DNA of 64,000 nucleotides. Source: Bacteroidota bacterium. GTDB lineage: Bacteria; Bacteroidota; Bacteroidia; AKYH767-A; 2013-40CM-41-45. The position numbers and the translations under genes are program-made. Below, one piece after another: positions 24,466 to 34,839 of this stretch (position 1 is its first letter; every line of letters starts with the position of its first letter). Where the stretch lies: the NCBI GenBank assembly GCA_016721305.1, contig JADKIH010000011.1:98503-162502 (forward strand), in the 5' to 3' direction. Under the pieces are notes generated by a model. It was not told the origin of the DNA, did not search any database, and saw only the letters and a list, made by a program, of their open reading frames with translations.

Positions 24466-26180
24466 ATGAAACGCATCCTCTTCCTCCTTCTCGCCCTGCC
24501 ACTTTTCGGCTATGCGCAATTGTCTCACCAAATCTCTGAGCAGGAAAAACTTGCTATGCCTTCGTACTTGCAACAAGCTCGTACGGCCGGTATTACGACG
24601 CCTCCGACTTCGAGAGTGAGGGCTTCGGCGGAGTGGGAAGAAATCGATTACTTAATGATCGCTTGGACTAGCTACCCGACGATCCTTCGTGAAATCGTTC
24701 GTGCGGCGCAGGCGGAAACGCAGGTGATTGTGGTTTGCTCGGATTCGAATACGGTGAAGACGGCGCTGACTTCGGCTTCGGTGCCGCTGACGAATGTGCA
24801 TTATGTGATTGCTCCGTTTAATACTATTTGGTCGCGCGATTACGGACAGTGGAATGTGTACACAAACGATGTTGACTCGTTGGCTCTCATCGACTGGATT
24901 TACAATCGCCCGCGACCGAGTGATGATACGGTGCCGACTTCGATTGAACGATTTACGGGACTTCCGATGTATCGTACTACTACTCCACCGTACGATTTAA
25001 TTCATACGGGTGGAAATTTTATGTGTGATGGTTTTGGAACTGGATTCTCGTCGGATCTGATCATTGATGAGAATCCAAATCTAACGGAAGCGGAAATTGA
25101 TACAATCATGTCGAAATTCATGGGGATCTCGCGTTACATCAAAATGACGGCGCTTCCGTACGATGTGATTCATCATATCGACATGCATATTAAATTGCTC
25201 GATGAAGAAACGTTGCTTGTAGGCGAATATCCTGCAGGTATTGCCGACGGTCCGCAGATCGAAGCAAACTTGCAGTATGTGCTTTCTAATTTCAATTCAG
25301 TATTCGGCACTCCGTACAAAGTAATTCGCATTCCAATGCCTCCGGATGCCGGTGGTGCATATCCGAATACAGGCGGTGATTATCGTACGTACACAAATTC
25401 TGTTTTTGTAAACAAGACGATCATTCTCCCGACTTACGCTCAGCAATACGATACAACGGCAATTCGAATTTATCAAGAAGCATTCCCGGGATATACGATC
25501 GCCGGCATCAATTGCAATTCCATTATTCCTTCGCTCGGTGCAATTCATTGCATCACGAAAGAAGTAGCTGCTGCTGATCCGTTGCTTATCTCTCATCAGC
25601 CATTACACGATACATACATTACGACCGGTTCATATCCTGTGACGGCGTTGATGAAACATCGTTCGGGTATTCAGTCGGCGACATTGTATTACAGAACGGA
25701 TACGCTGCAACCGTATCAGTCGATTGCTATGACGTCGCTTAGCTCGGTGATCGATACGTGGGCGCTGCTATTCCTGCACAAGCTGCCGGAACGACGGTGT
25801 ATTATTATGTCGAAGGAAATGCGGTGAGCGGAAAAACGCAGGTGCGACCGATTGCGGCTCCTGCGGGCTACTGGAAATTTAATGTGCTGTTAAATACGAG
25901 TATCACAACGCTCGCTGAGAACCATGCGAGTATTACAGCTGTTTATCCTAATCCTTCACGTGGCATCACGTGTATCGAAACTACTTTGCCGAATGAGGCG
26001 AAGGTTAGAGTGAGCGTGAAAAATATTTTAGGCGAAGTGGTGGAAGAAATTTTTAATGGTGTGGCTTCGGGGGATAAGAAGTTCTTTGCGAACACGAGTG
26101 ATTATCCGGATGGGGTTTACTTTGTGCAGGTGGTTTATGGGGAGCAGGTGGTGAATCGGAAGTTTGTGGTGGGGTTTTAG
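24466..26180 (+). CDS. PPAD-like secreted arginine deiminase with T9SS domain, one frameshift
   Basis: A signal peptide (to YAQ) is followed by a guanidino-modifying enzyme domain with Asp125 (IWSRDYGQWN), TGGNFMCDG, His237 and Asp239 (HHIDMH) and Cys362 (GAIHCITKEV). Spacing and context (IYNRPRPSDD, AFPGYTIAGI) resemble Porphyromonas peptidylarginine deiminase more than cytosolic agmatine deiminase. An Ig-like region follows (~395-450). The frame breaks near 25760; adding one base continues as VGAAIPAQAAGTTVYYYVEG into a T9SS sorting domain (ITAVYPNPSRGITCIE...DGVYFVQVV...) ending at 26180. Corrected length is ~571 aa. It would citrullinate or deiminate external substrates, consuming arginine or modifying proteins. 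Confidence 0.85.
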
Positions 26181-26189
26181 GTTTTTTTG

Positions 26190-26325
26190 TTTCCCGCAGA
26201 AGGCGCGGAAACTTCGCAGAAATCGCAGAAATGTCTTGTGGTCATCTTGTGGACCTTGTGTTCTCGTGGTGAAATTTTTTACCACAAGATCACAAGGGGC
26301 ACGAGATGACCACGAGAAACTAGAG
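26190..26325. repeat. CTTGTGGTCATCTTGTGG / CACGAG word element E1
   Basis: CGCAGAAATCGCAGAAATG-type words (26191-26232) are followed by CTTGTGGTCATCTTGTGGACC...CTCGTGGTGAAA and then by the reverse complement, ACCACAAGATCACAAGG...CACGAGATGACCACGAG. It is an inverted pair centred near 26278, between convergent genes. Related elements lie at 31313-31408 and 47443-47522. Confidence 0.8.
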
Positions 26326-26724
26326 CCTCTTCTTTCCTGTGACGGTGATGGTTTCTCCTGCGGTGACGGCGGGAGTAATACAGGTTTCGGCATCGAGAGC
26401 GAAGTGAACATTATCTTCGTCGGGGAATTGTCCTTTGTATTTGCTGCAATTGTCGAAAAGATTACCGTCTTTGTCGATCACTAATTCGAGCGTCGAACTT
26501 GCGTCGTTATTCAGTTTTATTTTTCCGTCAGCTTCTACATAAACACGGCCGTAAAAAACTGTGGTGTTTGTTGTCACCGTTCCGGCTGAGTCTGTCATCG
26601 AATAAATATTTGTGAAATCGTAATTGCCTAAATATTTGCTGCGAGAATCAAGGAAGCCCTTTTTACAGGAGAATGATGCAAGCGCAAGCAAGGCAATAAT
26701 GACGATGGAAGAAATCTTTTTCAT
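26320..26724 (-). CDS. Small lipoprotein of unknown function
   Basis: 134 aa with a lipoprotein signal (MKKISSIVIIALLALASFSC). The mature part is beta-rich, with Asn/Asp/Thr (KYLGNYDFTNIYSMTD, GRVYVEADGKIKLNND, TVTGKKRL), resembling small immunoglobulin- or calycin-like lipoproteins of Bacteroidetes. No domain is certain. Its 3' end meets element E1. Confidence 0.65.
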   Translation of the reverse strand: MKKISSIVIIALLALASFSCKKGFLDSRSKYLGNYDFTNIYSMTDSAGTVTTNTTVFYGRVYVEADGKIKLNNDASSTLELVIDKDGNLFDNCSKYKGQFPDEDNVHFALDAETCITPAVTAGETITVTGKKRL

Positions 26725-26986
26725 TCAATACAATTTGTGCGTAAAGATGCGAAAAAAAACGAGTGCTTTTTTGGATGAAAAATGAGGCCGAGGTCGCCCC
26801 TACGGGGCTTTTCGGGGTAGGTGATTCCATTCTACAAACAGGGCGTCCCTACGGGACTGCGCTCTCCGTCAAAAGACAAATGGCATTTGTTAACTCCTCT
26901 CCTCTCAGAAGTGTTCACCGACTAACCGTTCACCGTTCACAAAACCGCTCCCAAGCAACCAAGCATCAAAGCAACTAAGCAACCAC
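26725..26986. repeat. Short tandem word families between minus-strand genes
   Basis: This spacer contains GTTCACCGACTAACCGTTCACCGTTCAC (26918-26941) and CAAGCAACCAAGCATCAAAGCAACTAAGCAACC (26954-26987), two further 7-9 bp word families, each abutting the beta-lactamase-family gene's stop. An imperfect CCCCTACGGGGC hairpin lies at ~26796-26810. Confidence 0.6.
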
Positions 26987-28100
26987 CTAAAACTGCCCCG
27001 CCACCTGCCGGATGACATCAATCCACTCTTCCTTCGCGCGGCTGGTGCCGAGGCGGACGATGATGAGATTCTTTTTGGGGAGGACGTAGATGTACTGTCC
27101 TAAGTGACCTACGCAGGCGAAGTCGCCTTGGGTTACTCCGATCCACCACTGGCGATTGTAAAAATCAGCGGCACCTTTGTCGGTGTTGGGTGAAGTGCTA
27201 AGCTCGACCCATTCGGAAGGAACAACTTGTGTTCCCTGCCAGTTGCCTTTGTTTAGGTAGAGGCGACCGAATTTGGCGAAGTCGCGGGCACGGGCGTTGA
27301 TGCAACAAAAGGCTTTTTCGAGACCGTTATCTTTTCGATCGATGCTCCAGCTGGCATCGTATTCCATTTGCAACGGTATCCAGATTTTTTCATTCATGTA
27401 CTCGGTCAGACTCTTGCCTGTTGCGCGCTCGATAATCAAGCCGAGTAATTCGGTATTCACGCTTTTGTAATCGAAGCCTTGCATCGGGTCTTTCTCTGTC
27501 TTCAACTTAGCAATGCTCTTGCGAAGTGCGGCCATAATAAAATGACGCCGCTCCGCTAAATGGCGAACTGTAGCCTTCCGAAAATTTCACTCCCGATGCC
27601 ATTTGTAATAAATGATGAATCGTTACTTTATTCCAACCGCTTTTGTTTCTCAACTCAGTGAGATAAGTAACAACGGAATCGTTCTCGCTTTTTATTTTTC
27701 CTTCGTGAATGGCAATACCTATCATTGCCGACACATACGATTTCGCCATGGAGAACGATGCTACAACCGACGATGTGTCGTATTTATCGAGATACGATTC
27801 GTAGATTAAACTGTCGTTGCGAATAACTAAAAACGCCACCGTCGGCGACCACTCCAAAAATTCTTTCATCGGTCGCACCACTCCGGCATGATCGGTAATC
27901 TTTACCGTATTATCGTACGCGACATTATTCTGCCCGTCAATAAAACGAAACGGCGTAGCCGACTTCGTCAACGGCCGCGACGGAAATATTTTGTAATCGG
28001 TAATATCGGAGAAGTTATACCAGAAGTAACGGCCGATTTTGCAACTTGTTGCCGTTAGGAGAAGGGTGAGGGTTAGGAGCTTTAGGGAGGGACTGCGCAT
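26987..28100 (-). CDS. Serine beta-lactamase-fold lipoprotein, one frameshift
   Basis: The N-terminal part (from 28100) is a lipoprotein signal (LLLTATSC) followed by the catalytic Ser117-Met-Ala-Lys120 of class C-like hydrolases (ASFSMAKSYV). The frame breaks near 27525 after FYYG. Adjusting one base continues as AALRKSIAKLKTEKDP, then the second motif (FDYKSVNTELLG, Tyr-x-x-Asn type) and a C-terminal GHLGQYIYVLP strand (H/KTG position) to the stop at 26987. Corrected length is ~370 aa. Members act as esterases or D-aminopeptidases as often as beta-lactamases, so the substrate is uncertain. It is envelope-anchored. Confidence 0.8.
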
Positions 28101-28109
28101 TTTTTGATT

Positions 28110-28245
28110 TGCTAATTAGCTGATTAGCTGATGAGGCTAATTAGTCCGAGACTTGTAGCAATATGCAATTTCAACTACAATCAAAGATGAAATGAAATCA
28201 ACGCAGCGAAGACTTAATCAGCTAATTAGCTAATTAGCTAATTGG
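28110..28245. repeat. AGCTAATT octamer element C2, inverted pair
   Basis: Arms TTGCTAATTAGCTGATTAGCTGATG (28110-28140) and AATCAGCTAATTAGCTAATTAGC (28217-28245) frame ~75 bp of unrelated sequence. The word is almost palindromic, so each arm can also fold on itself. Confidence 0.88.
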
Positions 28246-28267
28246 CAAACCGCCGGAGTTATGGAAG

Positions 28268-29862
28268 TTAGTTACCCAAATCCCACCTAACATCCACATC
28301 CCAATTCGCTCTCACAACAATCTTATCGGGGTAATAGCGGGTTTCTTCGGGTTGAGGTGGCGCAGGTAGTCACCGGTGTCCCACTTACCGTTGTGATTGG
28401 CATCAGCAATAAACTTGAGTCTGTATGTTGCCGGTTCCATGAAGCTAAATGTGATCGACGATGAACCGCTGAACTTTACTTCTCGCACTACATCGCCTTT
28501 TTCGCTTACAAGTTGTAGAATATTATTGTCGCCGGCTCCGGCATAGTTCACAACGAGCGAACCGAATTGCGCTTCATCACGATAGCTGAAACCAAATTTC
28601 AATGTGTCATTCTTCACTCCGTAAATATCTTCAAAGGCTCCGGGTAAGATCGTGTAAGCGTAATTCGACTTCACATCGGGTTTAAAATAAATTATCGCGC
28701 TCAGAAAAGTTGCTGAATCTATTCCCAAGGTGAAATCCTTCATTGGAACAGAATCTTTGGTGAGAGTAACAAACGAAGGATCTACTTTCGCCAGCAAATG
28801 ATTTGCATTCAGCACAAACGGCATATGCATTTCCTGCATTCCGGGAGCGGCATTGGCAGGCTTCATGTCTAATGAAAACTTGCGACCTTTTTTCTCAGGA
28901 TCATTCTTAAATAAACGACCGACGATGGTATCGTTTTCTTTTCCGTTAAACCAAACGAATGAGAGCGAATCTGCCATCAGGTTTTTATACCAAAGAACGA
29001 GCGTGTCTTTTGTCGGACAAAATTTCATTGAATGAATTTTCATCGCTGCCGTATCTGACAAAAAATGAAGTTGAACTGTATCAGCCGGTGCGGTAAAAAC
29101 AAGCGACACTTTTCCGGCAAACTCAGAAATCGTTTTTGAATATCGTAATTGCGGAACTTCATCGAAAAGATAGAGTCGAACCGATTCATTACCGGCTTCA
29201 ATTAACTCATCTGTAAACCCGATGCGCTCACCGGAACGGCTGTACAAAAAATTAGCGTCGGCTTCTTTCATGCAGACGACTTTGTACTTGCCGGGAGAAA
29301 TATTGTCGATTTCGAACTCTCCATTCTCCTTTGTACGGCCGGCGTATAATGGTCGCTCAAGAAACGGAATCGAGTCTGTCGTGTTTCGGTACAACATTAC
29401 AAGCACGTCCTTCTCCGTCTTATGATCGAAAGCCGTTTCGACTTTTCCCTTCATCTTCAACGAATCGATGACGCTTCCCGTAGAAAAGACGTATTGAAAG
29501 TTCTCGAGAATATTCGCTTCGTTATTATCGACGATAGAATTTCCGAAGTTCAATGTGTACGTTGTATTCTCGCTTAACGTATCGCTCAAATGAATGTACA
29601 GCGATTTTTTGCGAAGCTTTGTCTCGGGAGTATTTTTCAATAATGGCGAAGAAACAAGCTGACCATTTACATCTTTCAGAACAACGAACTCATCAAATGT
29701 GATCTTGATATCGGTCGGCTTAATATTCGAAGAGAAATTTTCCGGCTCGGCATGAAGCACGACAGGAGGCTTCACATCTTTGTCGCCGCCTTCAGGAGCT
29801 ACCTGAATGGCACACGAATAAAACAAAATGGAAATAAAAAGGAGAAATCTCAATTGTTTCAT
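28268..29862 (-). CDS. Ig-like (Big_5) domain lipoprotein, C-terminal frameshift
   Basis: The lipobox is FYSC in MKQLRFLLFISILFYSCAIQ. The N-terminal ~110 residues are an SbsA/Big_5-type Ig-like domain (PPVVLHAEPENFSSN, IKITFDEFVVL, YTLNFGNSIVDNNE), and a carboxypeptidase-regulatory-like fold (GEFEIDNISPGKYKVVCMKE) follows. The frame closes early at 28312. One added base near 28335 changes the end to HLNPEETRYYPDKIVVRANW ... DVRWDLGN and moves the stop to 28268-28270, the family's usual ending. It is common in Bacteroidetes as an outer-membrane-associated lipoprotein; the molecular role is unknown. Its start overlaps the next upstream gene by 4 bp. Confidence 0.8.
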
Positions 29863-30350
29863 AGATACGCAGCAATCAATTTTACGATTTTCTCCAGATA
29901 AAGTTTATCAGTCTCATCAAAATGTGCGACGAATTCGCTGTCGACATCGAGAACGGCAACAACGTTGTCTTTCACAATAACCGGAACAACGATTTCCGAT
30001 TTCGATAACGAAGAACAGGCAATATGTCCGGGAAATAATTCCACATCGGGAACGACGATGGTCTTTTTTTGTTCCCACGACGAACCGCAAACACCTTTTC
30101 CCTTACGAATACGAGTACACGCAACCGGTCCCTGAAAAGGGCCTAACACTAATTCCTCTTCCGAACCTTTCGCCTTCACAAAATAAATTCCGACCCAGAA
30201 AAACGAAAACGTCTCCCGAATCGCCGCGATGATATTCGAAATATTCGCAATTACATCCGTCTCCCCTTCTACCAAAGCCTGAATCTGAGGTATCAAAGCC
30301 TCATACTTTTCGCCTTTGCCGAGTTCGTGGTTGATGAGTATGCTTTCCAT
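29859..30350 (-). CDS. msrC: Free methionine-(R)-sulfoxide reductase (GAF type)
   Basis: 163-aa GAF-domain enzyme with the three conserved cysteines Cys78 (PVACTRI), Cys88 (GKGVCGSSW) and Cys112 (HIACSSLS), spaced exactly as in E. coli fRMsr. It reduces free methionine-R-sulfoxide, protecting against oxidants. The family is well defined by these cysteines and the WVGIYFV and VLDVDSE segments. It is translationally coupled to the Ig-like lipoprotein (ATGA overlap), which has no obvious functional link. Confidence 0.92.
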   Translation of the reverse strand: MESILINHELGKGEKYEALIPQIQALVEGETDVIANISNIIAAIRETFSFFWVGIYFVKAKGSEEELVLGPFQGPVACTRIRKGKGVCGSSWEQKKTIVVPDVELFPGHIACSSLSKSEIVVPVIVKDNVVAVLDVDSEFVAHFDETDKLYLEKIVKLIAAYL

Positions 30351-30353
30351 TGG

Positions 30354-30537
30354 ATGAATTAGCTAATTGGCTGATTAGCTGATTAGCTAATTGGCGTGAG
30401 CGCAAAGATGAGAATTTTCTCCTTGAGTTTAGCCTATTCACACATCGGTTGCACTTAAAAGCTCCAAAAACTCAGAAAAAACGACAGTCCAGTATCCGAT
30501 CAGCAACCATCAGCTAATTAGCTAATTAGCTAATTGG
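30354..30537. repeat. AGCTAATT octamer element C3, inverted pair
   Basis: The left arm (30357-30394) alternates TTAGCTAATTGGCTGATTAGC. The right arm (30510-30537) is AGCTAATTAGCTAATTAGCTAATTGG. About 115 bp lies between. The right arm ends 1-2 bp before the comF stop codon (minus strand). Confidence 0.88.
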
Positions 30538-30538
30538 T

Positions 30539-31234
30539 TTAAGCGCACGCCATCGCCGCAAACGACAACCTCACCCCCGGCACTCGCAGCAAGGTCTCTG
30601 CGCAGGCGATCAATGTGGAACCGGTGGTCACTACGTCGTCGACTAAGAGAATATGTTTGTTTTCGAGTAACGAAGGGGCTTTGACTTCGAATACATTTTC
30701 AACATTCCGGAAGCGTTCGAAACGGTGCTTGCGGGTTTGAGTGTCGGTTTGCTTTTTACGTTGTAATGCGGTTGATGAAAAAGCAACATTCATTCCCTGC
30801 GATAATCCTTCGGCGAAACAATCGCTTTGATTGTAGCCGCGTATTTTCAACTTGCTCTCATGAAGCGGAACGGGAATGATGAGCTCGTTTTCGGAAAATG
30901 GTGAATCGCGCAATTCAACTCCCATGAGGCGCCCTACAAATTCGCCGATGTCCTGACGACCTTTGTATTTGAGTCCGTGAATGAGGCGCTGAACTTTTTC
31001 GCCTTTTGAAAAATAATAGTATGCAGTTGCGGCTTTCAAAGGAACTTTACCCCAGAAATGTTTTTCAACGGCATTTTCTCTCTGCAAATGAAATTGCGTT
31101 CGGGGTAAATGAAAACGGCAAATCGTGCAAATGCATTCTTCACCGGCGTATAATGGGCGCGTGCAGGCGGCGCATAACTTCGGATAAAATATCCAGGAGA
31201 GATCGTCGAAGGATCTTTGGAGGAGGGTTTTCAT
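30539..31234 (-). CDS. comF: ComF family phosphoribosyltransferase-like protein
   Basis: 231 aa. An N-terminal zinc knuckle (CAACTRPL ... CICTIC) is followed by a type I PRTase domain with the PRPP loop ILLVDDVVTTGST near the C-terminus, GLKYKGRQDIG, and PVPLHESKLKIRGYNQSD. ComF helps move incoming DNA through the membrane during transformation and pairs functionally with DprA at the start of the window. Length and motif order fit the family fully. Confidence 0.92.
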   Translation of the reverse strand: MKTLLQRSFDDLSWIFYPKLCAACTRPLYAGEECICTICRFHLPRTQFHLQRENAVEKHFWGKVPLKAATAYYYFSKGEKVQRLIHGLKYKGRQDIGEFVGRLMGVELRDSPFSENELIIPVPLHESKLKIRGYNQSDCFAEGLSQGMNVAFSSTALQRKKQTDTQTRKHRFERFRNVENVFEVKAPSLLENKHILLVDDVVTTGSTLIACAETLLRVPGVRLSFAAMACA

Positions 31235-31312
31235 TTTCCAAAGATCACTTCGGGCAATACATACTACAACCGCATTTATTAGAGAAAGTGCGCTTGGGTG
31301 AAATTCTCCGTA

Positions 31313-31408
31313 GATTTTTTTTCACCACAAGCACACGAGGGGCAGAAGAAAACCACAAGGATGCTCTGCGCATTTCTGCGAAATTTCTGCGAGATCTGCG
31401 GGAAACAA
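31313..31408. repeat. CACCACAAGCACACGAGG / TTCTGCG word element E2
   Basis: TTTCACCACAAGCACACGAGGGGC (31319-31343), AACCACAAGG, and TTTCTGCGAAATTTCTGCGAGATCTGCGGGAAAC (31373-31406). These are the words of E1 in the opposite order and strand. The element lies between the comF start and the downstream methyltransferase stop. Confidence 0.75.
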
Positions 31409-31414
31409 AAAAAA

Positions 31415-32089
31415 TCAATGCGCTGACACTATTATCTGATAGATGGAAATCGTGTAAGCTATACCATCAAGTTCTACCGGCAAATCAGTTGAAGAAACAG
31501 AGAAGTGTTGTTTCACAAGAGTAACGAATGGCGAAGCGAATTTCCTATTGGGTTCGCTTAAAAGAAAAACGCCTCCCGGCCTTGTGAGCTTTTTGATTAC
31601 GTTGATGAGCGTGTCAAATGAACGACTCTCATACGCGACATCGCTGGCCAGAACGACATCATAGGGCTGCATGTGATCGATCCGGCGCCAGTCGAGAAGT
31701 TGTCCGTTGAAATCGGCTTTTGAATTCAGCTCCCAGTTATACTGAGCAAAATCGAGTGCAGGCTGAAGGTAGTCTGTCATCAACACATCGGCACCGAATC
31801 GTGCAGCTGCAATGCCGGGAAGTCCTAAACCGCAACCGATTTCGAGCACTTTCTTTCCTCTTACCAAATCTTTATTCGTTTCCAGAAATTGCACCATACC
31901 GATGGCCGATGGCCACAGATCAGCCCAGTAAGGCATACGCTCGTCGGCAACGTTGATATCGTCGGGCGATTGCTTAATGAGTTCTTCGAAAAGTAAATCG
32001 ATTTTTTTAATCCGTGCAATATTGAATTGCTCCTCCCCTGCTTTCACAGTTACATTCTCGGCGAGCGAACGATACGTCTTCAACTCCAT
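31415..32089 (-). CDS. METTL-type (lysine) methyltransferase
   Basis: ATG 32089 gives 224 aa; a TTG six codons upstream, directly after the preceding gene's stop, is a less likely start. SAM motif I is VLEIGCGLGLPGIAA. An acidic motif follows (VLMTDYLQPALDFAQYN), then YDVVLASDVAYE (post-I/DxxY region) and GGVFLLSEPNR. This matches the METTL21/Nnt1-like family (PF10294), which methylates lysines or small amines; substrates in bacteria are mostly unknown. It reads immediately after a T9SS gene on the same strand. Confidence 0.82.
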   Translation of the reverse strand: MELKTYRSLAENVTVKAGEEQFNIARIKKIDLLFEELIKQSPDDINVADERMPYWADLWPSAIGMVQFLETNKDLVRGKKVLEIGCGLGLPGIAAARFGADVLMTDYLQPALDFAQYNWELNSKADFNGQLLDWRRIDHMQPYDVVLASDVAYESRSFDTLINVIKKLTRPGGVFLLSEPNRKFASPFVTLVKQHFSVSSTDLPVELDGIAYTISIYQIIVSAH

Positions 32090-32107
32090 CTTCGTAAGGC
32101 GCGTCAA

Positions 32108-34329
32108 TTAGCGATTATTCGAAACAATCACCTTGCGAATGATATTTCCTGAATGCGTTTCTACTCTCAGGAAGTACATTCCTGATTCAAGTCCGCTCGT
32201 TGTAAACACTCCGTATCCGTCGAGTACGCGCTCTTGCATTACCAAACGACCGCTTCCGTCAAACAATTTTGCCATGGCAATACGATCGGATCCTGTGTAC
32301 TTCACAACAAATTGTGCGATTGACGGATTCGGATATACTTCGGCTGAGCCTGTCTCCGGTAAAGAATGAACTCCATTTTGAAAATCCTGGCAGTAAATCT
32401 GAACACCTCCGGAATAGATTCCGAAAACTAAATCAGTCAATGTATCTCCGTCGATATCGCCTCCGCTTACTGTAATATTGTAACCGTAACGACTACCCAT
32501 TTCGTGATCAACGATCGAATCCAACAGCGTAAAAGTGCCGTTCAAATTTCCATCGATATTTCCGAACAAATACACTTTGCCGTTCATCGATGCCGTTGCC
32601 ATTTTGTAATCATTATTCTGATCAAAGATGTAAGCCGAAGAAAATCCGTCGTTCACTCCATTCGTTCTTAAGTCAATATTCCCTAAGTGTGAAACCGTTG
32701 GTGTTACTGCAAAGAAAGGAACGTTAACTGTTCCGACATTTTCATAATACTGAATGAAACCGATTTTCTGACCCATAACAATATCCAGCTTTCCGTCGCG
32801 ATTCAAATCCACGAGCTGTGGATACGATGCATTACCTGCATCAAGACCCATATAAGCTGCAGTTTGGAAGACGAAACTTCCGCCATTGTTTTTGTAAAAA
32901 ATCAAATTGCCTGTATAGGAACCGATCAGCATATCCAAATCACCGTCTCCGTCGATATCACCGAAAGTCGGATTCAGCACTCCTGTGTATAATTGCGAAT
33001 TCAAATTCAGATAATCGTCGGTCACAAATTCGAACGCCGGACTTGTTGCCGTACCAACATTACGATACAAAGTTAGTCCGGTAATACTTGTCAAGGGACT
33101 TGTTGTACGCTTCATGTTTCCGATTAACAAATCCTTCAGCCCGTCATTATCGTAATCATAAAATACCGGCGAAGCTCCTTCACCTACGTCGATCATTTCA
33201 TGCTGCAGAAAATCTTTTGTCTGATAAGAACATACAGGCGCATTATCAGCTCCGACATTTTTGTATAAATAGGAGCTCTTTTTATTCTCATACTCCGCAT
33301 TAGAAACGATGATATCACGCACTCCATCATTATCTGCATCCACATAAGAATGCATGGTGAAAGTGGATTGAACAACACTTGTGTCGTATGAAGGGAAGAG
33401 CGTATCCTGAGAAACAATGAGTGCGTCGTGCGCTGTCCCACCATTTGTGAGCATGAGACTATTCCAAGTTTGGGAATCGCCAATGAGTGCATCTTTATCG
33501 CCATCACCATCCATATCTAACGTAAAAATATTTGCGTACGTATCATCCTGTGGTGCCGCTGATGATTGATCGTATTCGAATTCATAACCGGTGTGCGGCG
33601 GCGAATACAACTGACAATTGATATTGTAGTACCCGATCGCAACAGTAGTATACGCTCCTGCACGTAATGCAAACTTTCCCCACGGGTCTCGCTCTAAGAG
33701 AAAATCGTCGAGCGAATCCGGTGTCCCTGTATCTTCCATCGACATATTGCGTGCATACGCATACGCTCCAACACAAGTAAATTGCTGTCCGATAACATCC
33801 ATATCGCCATCGCCATCGACATCATTCAAATTCGGCATCAAAAAGAACTTGCAAGGATGTTGGAAGGATTTCCTCCGGGTAGATGTTCGTCCATCATCGA
33901 ATCCACCATTGTAAAATGAAGTCCGTTAACAGGAGAATCATTTTTATACTGCATAATACCGGAACGATAATTTGTAAAAAGATCCGGCTTACCGTCAAGA
34001 TTGTAATCGTATAAAAATGCCCAACCAATTAATGGTGGAAATGAGGATTCGTATTCAGGTGCATATTCCCAGCAATGAGAGCCGGAAGTTCCGTTGTTGA
34101 TATAAGTCGATACGCGATTGTTATGTCGATCAAAAACAAAAAGATCCAGGCGTCCATCTTTATTCAAATCGATTTGCGAGTAAAGCGCAAAATCAATTCC
34201 GCCGGCCCATGGTAACTCAAGAGCAGTTCCGTCGGTTACAGGAATGGTTGTATTAAACCCGAATTGCAATTGGGCAGAAGTTTGCAAAAACGGGAAGATT
34301 AGACACAAGAGCAGTAGACTTCGTTTCAT
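32108..34329 (-). CDS. Secreted FG-GAP/VCBS repeat protein with T9SS domain, one frameshift
   Basis: Signal peptide MKRSLLLLCLIFPFLQTSAQ starts at 34329; an earlier in-frame ATG (34449) would add a non-signal extension. About nine FG-GAP/VCBS calcium-binding repeats follow (DLNKDGRLDLFV, DYNLDGKPDLFT, DVDGDGDMDVIG, DMDGDGDKDALIG, DIDGDGDLDMLIG). The two readable parts join when one T is added to the T5 run near 33840 (ILASSFLMPNLNDVDGD). The end is a T9SS type A domain (AEVYPNPSIAQFVV...GLESGMYFLRVETHSGN). It is a cell-surface, probably calcium-dependent, binding protein. Confidence 0.85.
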
Positions 34330-34415
34330 CTCGTAAAAATAGCTGATTTTACAAGAGGAATTTACATGAAAGCGTAAACTATCTAACAGTAAAAATTGGA
34401 AAAATGGCCAAAAGC

Positions 34416-34775
34416 CTAATTCTGGTGGCGAAGGATGAAAATTGCACAATCCAGCTTAGTCAGCATTTGCGGAATTAACGAGTCAAAACCGGGAAGGTAG
34501 TCGGTGTTAACATCGAGCGCATCGCGGAAATTGCCCAATAAATCTGAATGAGATCCGAACAATGAATCCGGTCGCTCGCTGATCATTCGATACTGACGAA
34601 CGACTTCATGAATCATATTCTTCAATTCAGTCTCTGACAATTTATGTTCGCGAAGCTTCGCCGTAACGTCAACTTCGTTTTCTCCACTAAGTATTTTTTC
34701 AAAAGAGTCGAGCTGTATCTCACAAACTTTCTTCATCAACAACTCTTCCTGTTCCGACAAATTTAATTTGACCAT
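34416..34775 (-). CDS. Conserved-looking small cytoplasmic protein, unknown function
   Basis: I chose ATG 34775 (MVKLNLSEQEELLMKKVCEI). The frame stays open upstream only because the GGGTTGC heptamer array encodes no stop, and a consensus promoter lies between the array and this start. The 119-aa product is charged and helical (EILSGENEVDV, LRDALDVNTDYLPGFDSLI), with no transmembrane segment and no domain I know. Confidence 0.65.
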   Translation of the reverse strand: MVKLNLSEQEELLMKKVCEIQLDSFEKILSGENEVDVTAKLREHKLSETELKNMIHEVVRQYRMISERPDSLFGSHSDLLGNFRDALDVNTDYLPGFDSLIPQMLTKLDCAIFILRHQN

Positions 34776-34798
34776 GTATGTAGATTCCTTCTGAACCG

Positions 34799-34829
34799 CA
34801 AAGATAGCAGTGGATTTGGGATATCCAAA
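34799..34829 (-). promoter_or_regulatory. Consensus Bacteroidetes promoter next to heptamer array
   Basis: On the minus strand TTTG (34829-34826), 19 bp, then TATCTTTG (34806-34799): a perfect fit to TTTG-N19-TAnnTTTG. The start codon of the 119-aa gene follows 23 bp after the -7 box. The upstream edge of the -33 box is 10 bp from the GGGTTGC array. Confidence 0.85.
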
Positions 34830-34839
34830 TGCGGGGTAC

